Shown here: positions 5,121-6,507 of the stretch, one piece after another
Numbering within the stretch: the stretch's first letter is position 1
How the letters are laid out: each line of letters starts with the position of its first letter
Assembly: GCA_964527265.1 (NCBI GenBank)
Contig: CAZGOM010000263.1
Location: 1 to 6,507 of the forward strand
Direction of reading: 5' to 3'
Length of the DNA stretch: 6,507 nt
Origin: CAZGOM01 sp964527265
GTDB taxonomy: Bacteria; Planctomycetota; Phycisphaerae; Phycisphaerales; Phycisphaeraceae
Program-made: the position numbers and the translations under genes
Notes under the pieces: generated by a model
What the model was told of the DNA's origin: nothing
Database searches by the model: none
The model's input: only the letters and a program-made list of their open reading frames with translations

Positions 5121-5540
5121 ATGGAAATCGACGACCTCACAAAACTCGTGATTAATTCCTCTTACGAAGTAGCAAGAGAGCTGGGGTATGGCTTCTCGGA
5201 AACTGTTTACGAAAACTCTCTGGTAATCGAGCTAAAAAACAAAGGATTACACCTCCAGGTCCAGGAGAAAATAAAGGTCTACTATAAAGGGGCTTTTGCT
5301 GGCGACTTCATCCCCGATGTCGTAGTAAATGGAGTGTTGATGCTGGAAATCAAACGCGTTGCCGCATTAATCCCTGCACATGAGGCCCAGCTTGTGAACT
5401 ATCTCCAAATAACCGGAATCAACGATGGACTTTTGATCAATTTCGCAGACGACAAAGTGGAAATTCGGCGAAAATTCAGGATCAGAAAAAAACCTCCAGC
5501 CCTCAAAAACCAAGCATGTAAATCTTTAAGAATCTTGTAA
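5121..5540 (+). CDS. GxxExxY-family protein, probable PD-(D/E)xK-like nuclease fold
   Basis: The 139-aa protein contains the family-naming motif at residues 24-30 (GFSETVY, G-x-x-E-x-x-Y), followed by LVIELKNKG. It continues with VQEKIKVYYKG (47-57), the acidic FIPDVVV (63-69, D66) and LEIKRV (75-80, E76 and K78), then HEAQLVNYLQITG (87-99) and GLLINF (103-108). D66 and E76-x-K78 resemble a PD-(D/E)xK core. The family is common in Planctomycetota and Verrucomicrobiota, often in several copies per genome, and has no established function. Codon use is AT-richer and less C-ending than in the genes on either side, suggesting later arrival. The last residues (about ACKSLRIL) and the stop codon are encoded by the right inverted repeat, so the natural C-terminus may have been changed by it. 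No strong ribosome-binding site precedes the ATG. Confidence 0.9.
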   Translation: MEIDDLTKLVINSSYEVARELGYGFSETVYENSLVIELKNKGLHLQVQEKIKVYYKGAFAGDFIPDVVVNGVLMLEIKRVAALIPAHEAQLVNYLQITGINDGLLINFADDKVEIRRKFRIRKKPPALKNQACKSLRIL

Positions 5541-5550
5541 ATCGTGTAAA
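5514..5550 (+). repeat. Right 37-bp imperfect inverted repeat, overlapping the end of the GxxExxY gene
   Basis: Matches the reverse complement of 5041-5077 at 32 of 37 positions. It includes degenerate 9-base units (AATCTTGTA at 5531-5539, AATCGTGTA at 5540-5548, AAAATCTGA at 5549-5557). It supplies the final codons and TAA stop of the GxxExxY gene. Confidence 0.85.
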
Positions 5551-5596
5551 AATCTGACTCTGCCTCCGCTTCCGACTTTTCACCAAGGAACCCACC

Positions 5597-5878
5597 ATGC
5601 CAGTCACAGTAAGAATCCCCCTCCAGCTTCGCCCCCAGGTCGGCAACAACGCAGACCTCAAAGTCTCCGCATCCACCGTCAAAGACGCACTCAACATCGT
5701 CACCACCCAATACCCCGAGTTCGGCAAGCGTCTCTACAAAAACGAAGGCGCCGCCGAAGTCAACAAGTTCATCAACCTCTACATCAACGAGGAAAACGTC
5801 CGCTTCCTCGACGGCCTCGCCACCCCCATCAAGGACGGCGACGAACTCATGGTTGAACTCGCCGTCGCCGGCGGCTAA
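5597..5878 (+). CDS. MoaD/ThiS-like ubiquitin-fold sulfur carrier protein
   Basis: The 93-aa protein has the beta-grasp sulfur-carrier layout: VTVRIPLQLRPQVG at the start, a conserved middle YPEFGKRLY (39-47), NLYINEENVRFLDGLATPIK (60-79), GDELMVELAVAGG at the end. It terminates exactly in Gly-Gly, the tail that an E1-like enzyme (MoeB, ThiF or HesA type) adenylates and converts to a thiocarboxylate. MoaD serves molybdopterin synthesis and ThiS thiamin, but a related carrier donates sulfur for methionine synthesis in Wolinella succinogenes. Its place behind a SAM riboswitch and beside a NIL-domain gene favours the methionine role. AAGGAA (5585-5590) lies 6 nt before the ATG. No activating enzyme is in the window, so it must be elsewhere. 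Confidence 0.88.
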   Translation: MPVTVRIPLQLRPQVGNNADLKVSASTVKDALNIVTTQYPEFGKRLYKNEGAAEVNKFINLYINEENVRFLDGLATPIKDGDELMVELAVAGG

Positions 5879-5896
5879 CCCACATAGGAGTCACTC

Positions 5897-6157
5897 ATGC
5901 CCTCCAATCAAGTCACCCGCAAATGCTGGCTCACCTTCGAAGGCGGCAAGCAAAACGAGCCCTGCCTCTGGAAAATGTCCAACAAGTTCCCCAATGTTAT
6001 GTTCGACATCCGCCAGGCCAATGTCACCCGTGAGATCGGCATCATGGCCGTCCTCTTCACCGGCGAGGAAAAAGAAATCGACGCAGCCATCGCCCTCCTC
6101 CTGGAGCTCGGCGTCAAAGTCGACCCCGTCCAGGGCGGCAGCCTCATCGCCGGCTGA
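5897..6157 (+). CDS. Standalone NIL-domain protein
   Basis: This 86-aa protein is nearly all one NIL domain, the ACT-like module found at the C-terminus of methionine ABC transporter ATPases (MetN), where it binds methionine. Visible features are TRKCWLTFEG (7-16), EPCLWKMSNKFPNVMFDIRQ (21-40), ANVTREIGIMAVLFTG (41-56), EEKEIDAAIALLLELGVKVD (57-76). There is no ATPase or ferredoxin part. NIL-domain proteins also occur in the archaeal aspartate-semialdehyde to homocysteine route (NIL-ferredoxin with a COG1900 protein). The gene starts 18 nt after the sulfur carrier stop with AGGAG (5886-5890) at 6-nt spacing, so the two are surely co-transcribed. It could sense methionine or help deliver sulfur; the sequence does not decide which. 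Codon use matches the PLP enzyme and the carrier. Confidence 0.85.
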   Translation: MPSNQVTRKCWLTFEGGKQNEPCLWKMSNKFPNVMFDIRQANVTREIGIMAVLFTGEEKEIDAAIALLLELGVKVDPVQGGSLIAG

Positions 6158-6171
6158 TCGCATCCGCGTGC

Positions 6172-6195
6172 CATGCTCTCGTCCGCGTGAGCATG
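6172..6195. repeat. Short inverted repeat after the NIL gene
   Basis: CATGCTC (6172-6178) and GAGCATG (6189-6195) enclose a 10-nt loop, with a direct repeat TCCGCGTG at 6163-6170 and 6182-6189. It is followed by GTCTTCTTCTTCC rather than a T run, so it is at most a weak end-of-operon signal. The rest of the 88-bp spacer before the next gene shows no further signal. Confidence 0.35.
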
Positions 6196-6245
6196 TCTGA
6201 GCGTCTTCTTCTTCCCCAAGACCCAATACCCAGAACCCATCCGCC

Positions 6246-6507
6246 ATGTCCAGCCCCCTCTTCATCCGCCCCTACCGCATCGACGATCAATACGCCGTCG
6301 TCGCGCTCTGGCATGAGACCGGCCTGGTCCGCCCCCCAAACGATCCCGTCACCGACATCGCCCTCAAAATGGCCCACAGCCCCGAGCTCTTCTTCGTCGG
6401 CACCATCGACGACATCCTCGTCGCCACCGTCATGATCGGCTATGAAGGCCATCGCGGCTGGATCAACTACCTCGCCGTCGCCACCACCCTCCAAAGCGCC
6501 AACATCG
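6246..6507 (+). CDS. GNAT-family N-acetyltransferase, YpeA-like, C-terminus cut off by the window edge
   Basis: The ATG at 6246 opens a frame of 87 full codons that continues past the window. The protein begins MSSPLFIRPYRIDDQYAVVA and contains PPNDPVTDIALKMAHSPELF (30-49), VGTIDDILVATVMIGYEGHR (51-70) and GWINYLAV (71-78), matching YpeA-like acetyltransferases, in which the 'GYEGHRGWINYLAV' type segment leads to the acetyl-CoA loop. The following stretch, ATTLQSANI plus the next partial codon, is where R/Q-x-x-G-x-G/A should be. Here the middle Gly is Asn (QSANI), so cofactor binding may be altered. Codon use is C-ending like the operon upstream. No strong ribosome-binding site is seen, and the substrate is unknown. 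It probably follows the sulfur genes by chance or as the last operon member. Confidence 0.8.
   Translation, partial: MSSPLFIRPYRIDDQYAVVALWHETGLVRPPNDPVTDIALKMAHSPELFFVGTIDDILVATVMIGYEGHRGWINYLAVATTLQSANI

Larger units (their letters stand above)
5041..5550. mobile_element. Putative GxxExxY cassette bounded by inverted repeats (about 510 bp)
   Basis: A single AT-richer gene lies between 37-bp imperfect inverted repeats, in the middle of an otherwise C-ending-codon operon. There is no transposase, so if mobile it would be non-autonomous and moved by an enzyme encoded elsewhere. No convincing target-site duplication is visible outside the repeats. An alternative is that the repeats form a stem-loop or a regulatory or toxin-like RNA element associated with the gene, rather than transposon ends. 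Confidence 0.45.

Noticed and set aside
5031..5560. Target-site duplication around the GxxExxY cassette
   Set aside because: The bases just outside the two inverted repeats do not match as direct repeats; only a TCTG inverted similarity continues outward.

Overview
The window (6,507 bp) looks like a chromosomal segment of a moderately GC-rich bacterium. The housekeeping genes strongly prefer C-ending codons. The gene mix (GxxExxY protein, Uma2 nuclease, standalone NIL protein, SAM-I riboswitch ahead of a threonine-synthase-like gene) would suit Planctomycetota or a related PVC lineage. That placement is an inference from gene content and style, not a phylogeny.

Positions 1-1437, all on the minus strand: a toxin-antitoxin pair (74-aa coiled-coil antitoxin, 144-aa PIN-domain toxin, GTGA overlap), followed 17 bp later by a family 2 glycosyltransferase of the lipopolysaccharide-core type that runs off the left edge. 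Positions 1438-1684 form a divergent intergenic region with a run of degenerate 9-bp repeats and a good extended -10 promoter facing right.

Positions 1685-2780: rpsL and rpsG (ribosomal proteins S12 and S7), separated by a 185-nt spacer holding three consecutive potential hairpins and closed by a strong intrinsic terminator. fusA and tuf do not follow. S12 has Arg where E. coli has the streptomycin-related Lys88. Positions 2831-3391 encode a Uma2-family PD-(D/E)xK protein.

Positions 3469-6157 are the most interesting part. A clear promoter drives a SAM-I (S-box) riboswitch with a readable terminator/antiterminator. It controls a threonine-synthase-fold PLP enzyme, followed by a MoaD/ThiS-like sulfur carrier ending in a bare Gly-Gly and a standalone NIL-domain protein. 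SAM control implies a methionine-pathway role. Together the three proteins suggest a protein-thiocarboxylate route to homocysteine, with the 'threonine synthase' as the candidate sulfur-accepting enzyme. Between the PLP enzyme and the carrier lies an AT-richer GxxExxY gene flanked by 37-bp imperfect inverted repeats, which looks like a cassette inserted in the operon. A YpeA-like GNAT acetyltransferase begins at 6246 and runs off the right edge.
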